7,640 nucleotides of DNA from contig JAUXIU010000048.1 in NCBI GenBank assembly GCA_030620895.1, positions 1 through 7,640 on the forward strand. Direction: 5' to 3'. Source of the stretch: Deltaproteobacteria bacterium. Lineage in GTDB: Bacteria; Desulfobacterota; GWC2-55-46; S146-70; JAUXIU01. The notes beneath the pieces were generated by a model, which did not search any database, was not told where the DNA came from, and saw nothing but the letters and a program-made list of their open reading frames with translations. Positions 5,962 through 7,640 of this stretch are shown in pieces. The translations under genes and the position numbers were made by a program. Each line of letters opens with the position of its first letter. Positions within the stretch are counted from its first letter, which is position 1.

Positions 5962-6525
5962 TTAACCCTCCGATACGGCCATATAAAAGGACACTACTGT
6001 ATCGCCATATCTCTTTCTTTTAAAAAGTTCCATACTATTAAGTTTACCTTCTATGACCATTCTTTTGCTTGATTCTGAAACAACCATAGCCCCAGGAGAT
6101 AGAATACCGTTTGTATCAATTCGCTCCAATACCCTCAATGTCAGGGAATCATCGTAGGGGGGGTCTATAAAGATAAGATCAAATCTCTCACCTTTATTGA
6201 TAAAGAGTTCTATTGCATTTATGGCGTCCATCTTCAGGACCTTTGCCTTTGCTGAGAACCCGCATTTTTCAAGGTTTTTTCTTATCAATGAAACCACATC
6301 AGGATTACTGTCAATGAAGACGGTCTCTGCAACTCCACGGCTCAGTGCCTCTATTCCCATTGCACCTGTACCCGCAAATATATCAACAGCGCGCTTAAAT
6401 GGGAAATAGCCTTGCAGTATATCAAAGACAGCCCCCCTCACCTTTTCAGAAGTTGGCCTAACCGTGATATCTCTGAAGGATGAAAGCCTCCTGCCTTTTG
6501 CAGAACCGCCTATAACTCTTATCAT
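5962..6525 (-). CDS. rsmD: 16S rRNA (guanine(966)-N2)-methyltransferase RsmD
   Basis: RsmD methylates N2 of G966 of 16S rRNA on the small subunit, using S-adenosylmethionine. The 187-aa product carries the family landmarks in order: MIRVIGGSAKGRRL at the N-terminus, RPTSEKVRGAVFDIL (23-37), the SAM-binding loop DIFAGTGAMGIEALSRG (48-64), acidic D72 at the end of strand 2 (FIDSN), and the catalytic DPPYD at 121-125 typical of N6-adenine/N2-guanine methyltransferases. The start overlaps the yjbQ stop as TAATG. No strong Shine-Dalgarno precedes it (only GGGAATA well upstream), so translation probably depends on coupling to yjbQ. It sits directly before coaD, the usual partner. Confidence 0.96.
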   Translation of the reverse strand: MIRVIGGSAKGRRLSSFRDITVRPTSEKVRGAVFDILQGYFPFKRAVDIFAGTGAMGIEALSRGVAETVFIDSNPDVVSLIRKNLEKCGFSAKAKVLKMDAINAIELFINKGERFDLIFIDPPYDDSLTLRVLERIDTNGILSPGAMVVSESSKRMVIEGKLNSMELFKRKRYGDTVVSFYMAVSEG

Positions 6526-6950
6526 TACCGAACGACTATTCCCATAATCTTAATCGATATCAAACGGTTTCTCGGACCATCAAACTCTGAAAAATAGACA
6601 GCCTGCCACTGCCCCAGTGCAAGCTTTCCCCTGGATATCGGGACGGCAACATCGTTTCCTACCATCAATGACTTAAAGTGGGCATCGGCATTCCTTCCAT
6701 AATCCCCCTTATTGTGGCGATAAGAGGGTTTATTAGGGATAAGGTCATTTAAGAAATCATGGAAATCTTCTGCTAGTCCTGGATCGGCATTGTTTAGATG
6801 TATGCTGGCTGTTGTATGACCAGTAAAGACATGAACCATTCCTTCTTTTATCTTACTCTCAAGGATTATGGCTTCCACAAGATCAGATATATTCACATCT
6901 TCTGTTTTACCGGTTGTCTGTAGTCGTATAGAATCGTTAAATATCTTCAT
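6525..6950 (-). CDS. yjbQ: YjbQ/UPF0047 family protein (secondary thiamine-phosphate synthase family)
   Basis: The product is 141 aa, the family's usual size. Conserved elements are TGHTTASIHLNNADPGLAEDF (starting near residue 43), the NADAHFKSLMVG segment (87-98), GQWQAVYFSEFDGPRNR (113-129) and a short C-terminal strand. The family is a small single-domain fold with conserved histidines and acids. Some members have weak thiamine-phosphate synthase activity, and the physiological role is uncertain, so the name is a family label and not an assigned reaction. Start: a GTG at 6953 lies immediately before ATG at 6950. AAGGAGG (6965-6959) stands 8 nt before the ATG but only 5 nt before the GTG, so ATG is preferred. 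It is the first gene of the operon, and its TAA overlaps the rsmD start by one base. Confidence 0.92.
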   Translation of the reverse strand: MKIFNDSIRLQTTGKTEDVNISDLVEAIILESKIKEGMVHVFTGHTTASIHLNNADPGLAEDFHDFLNDLIPNKPSYRHNKGDYGRNADAHFKSLMVGNDVAVPISRGKLALGQWQAVYFSEFDGPRNRLISIKIMGIVVR

Positions 6951-6953
6951 CAC

Positions 6954-6965
6954 ATCCTCCTCCTT
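6954..6965 (-). promoter_or_regulatory. Very strong ribosome binding site of yjbQ
   Basis: On the minus strand AAGGAGGAGGAT contains a full AAGGAGG anti-16S match followed by a second overlapping GGAGG. The spacing favours the ATG at 6950 over the adjacent GTG at 6953. As entry site for a coupled four-gene operon it may set the output of the whole unit. Confidence 0.75.
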
Positions 6966-6990
6966 CTAGAATTCATCCCTATCTTCTAGA
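6963..6990. repeat. Two 8-bp direct repeats CTTCTAGA, 20 bp apart
   Basis: CTTCTAGA occurs at 6963-6970 and 6983-6990, a spacing of 20 bp, about two helical turns. Each contains the palindrome TCTAGA. They lie in the leader of the yjbQ operon just above its ribosome site. They could be a paired protein-binding site, but AT-rich 8-mers recur by chance. Confidence 0.25.
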
Positions 6991-7077
6991 CTCATTGTTA
7001 TTATCAATATTGCGATGGGCATAATAACTTCATCCTAATTATAACCTCAACCAGCCCTTTAAACCTCAGGTTAGAAG

Positions 7078-7106
7078 AGTATAGTGAAAAGACTGCTTTT
7101 TGTCAA
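7078..7106 (-). promoter_or_regulatory. Near-consensus sigma70 promoter of the yjbQ-rsmD-coaD-aspB operon
   Basis: On the minus strand a perfect TTGACA (7106-7101) and TATACT (7083-7078, 5/6) are separated by exactly 17 nt. The start site would fall near 7071, giving a leader of about 120 nt. An 11-bp palindrome AACCT-C-AGGTT (7062-7072) overlaps the expected start. This is the best promoter match in the window. Confidence 0.68.
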
Positions 7107-7112
7107 TAATAC

Positions 7113-7140
7113 TTGACTTTTTCAGCCATACTGAAATAAT
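7113..7140 (+). promoter_or_regulatory. Divergent promoter for the small secreted protein gene
   Basis: TTGACT (7113-7118, 5/6) is followed after 16 nt by AATAAT (7135-7140, 5/6). It is back to back with the operon promoter, the two -35 boxes being only 6 bp apart, so both may respond to the same regulator. The leader would be about 45 nt long. Confidence 0.45.
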
Positions 7141-7193
7141 TACCAAACGAGCTAAAAATTATTGACCTTTAATCACATAAGTGGAGGCAATCT

Positions 7194-7598
7194 ATGAAGA
7201 GGGCTACTTTATTAATCCTTCTAATATCGTTTTGGATTATGCTAACTGCAATGGGCAAACCCCCAGAAGGCGGCATACCAACACCAGAAACAAACTTCTC
7301 CGCTACCGTTATCGACGACCAAGATATTTCAACTAAATGTCAGCATGTGAGTTGGGAAGGGAAGACATTCTTAGCAGGCTGGCGTGGAAAAGGAATAGTT
7401 ACCATACCATTCGAGAAGGTAAAACGTGTCGTCCTGATTGGGAATGTCCGAGATGGAAAAAAAGACTCACAGGTAACCTTGAAGAATGGTGAAGTAGTAG
7501 CAATTACATTCAATGCCGAGGCAAGGCTATACGGGATGACAAGCTTCGGTAGTTACATGATTACTGTGAAGAACTTAAAAGAGATTATATTTGAATAG
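7194..7598 (+). CDS. Small secreted protein of unknown function
   Basis: The product is 134 aa. The start ATG follows GGAGG with 6 nt spacing, a good ribosome site. The N-terminus MKRATLLILLISFWIMLTAMG is a classic signal peptide (two basic residues, then a hydrophobic core at ~4-18), with likely cleavage around residue 20-22. No lipobox cysteine is present; the only cysteine is C49 (STKCQHVSW). After a Pro/Gly-rich linker (22-32) the mature part is predicted mostly beta: ATVID, KTFLAGWRGKGIVTIPFEKVKRVVLIG, SQVTLKNGEVVAITF and a C-terminal VKNLKEIIFE. That pattern suggests a compact beta-barrel or sandwich of about 100 residues, probably periplasmic. I do not recognise a named family. It is transcribed away from the housekeeping operon, and the 42 bases after its stop show no terminator before the window ends. 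Confidence 0.8.
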   Translation: MKRATLLILLISFWIMLTAMGKPPEGGIPTPETNFSATVIDDQDISTKCQHVSWEGKTFLAGWRGKGIVTIPFEKVKRVVLIGNVRDGKKDSQVTLKNGEVVAITFNAEARLYGMTSFGSYMITVKNLKEIIFE

Positions 7599-7640
7599 AC
7601 TCTTATCGTAATAACCCTACCTGGCAATTTGTGAATCGGC

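Noticed and set aside
7021..7050. Second minus-strand promoter, TTGAGG-N18-TATTAT
   Set aside because: A possible secondary start, but weaker than TTGACA-N17-TATACT just upstream, so it is not listed as a feature.

Overview
This window looks like part of the chromosome of an uncultured Gram-negative bacterium, possibly Nitrospirota or Desulfobacterota. That placement is inference: it rests on a secreted cytochrome fused to an outer-membrane-type barrel, a NadA/AMMECR1/YjbQ gene set and moderate-to-low GC. No ribosomal or other phylogenetic marker settles it. I see no tRNA, rRNA, CRISPR array, transposase or phage gene.

Left part (1-3600). Three minus-strand genes lie between two copies of a ~30-bp repeat in inverted orientation (124-153 and 3523-3551). 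Reading leftward they are nadA (quinolinate synthase, apparently with its own promoter), a CXXCH cytochrome fused to a porin-like barrel, and a secreted cupredoxin with a C-terminal carboxypeptidase-regulatory-like domain. The last two are 56 bp apart and probably co-transcribed from a promoter just after nadA. Together they resemble an electron-transfer module across the outer membrane and periplasm, with the general layout of Cyc2-type iron-oxidase cytochromes plus a copper protein. The repeats at both edges belong to degenerate 7-bp-period arrays.

Middle (3600-4280). A plus-strand AMMECR1-domain gene stands alone behind a leader carrying an inverted heptad array. It converges on the next operon, and a perfect 8-bp-stem hairpin lies between the two stop codons.

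Right part (4277-7640). A compact minus-strand housekeeping operon, yjbQ-rsmD-coaD-aminotransferase, has overlaps or gaps of only a few bases and is probably driven by a near-consensus promoter (TTGACA-N17-TATACT). Divergent from it is a small secreted protein of unknown function (7194-7598), whose likely promoter has its -35 box back to back with that of the operon.

The most interesting items are the cytochrome-porin/cupredoxin pair, the apparent loss of the usual first copper-ligand histidine in that cupredoxin, and the heptad repeat arrays with the inverted repeat around the three-gene segment.
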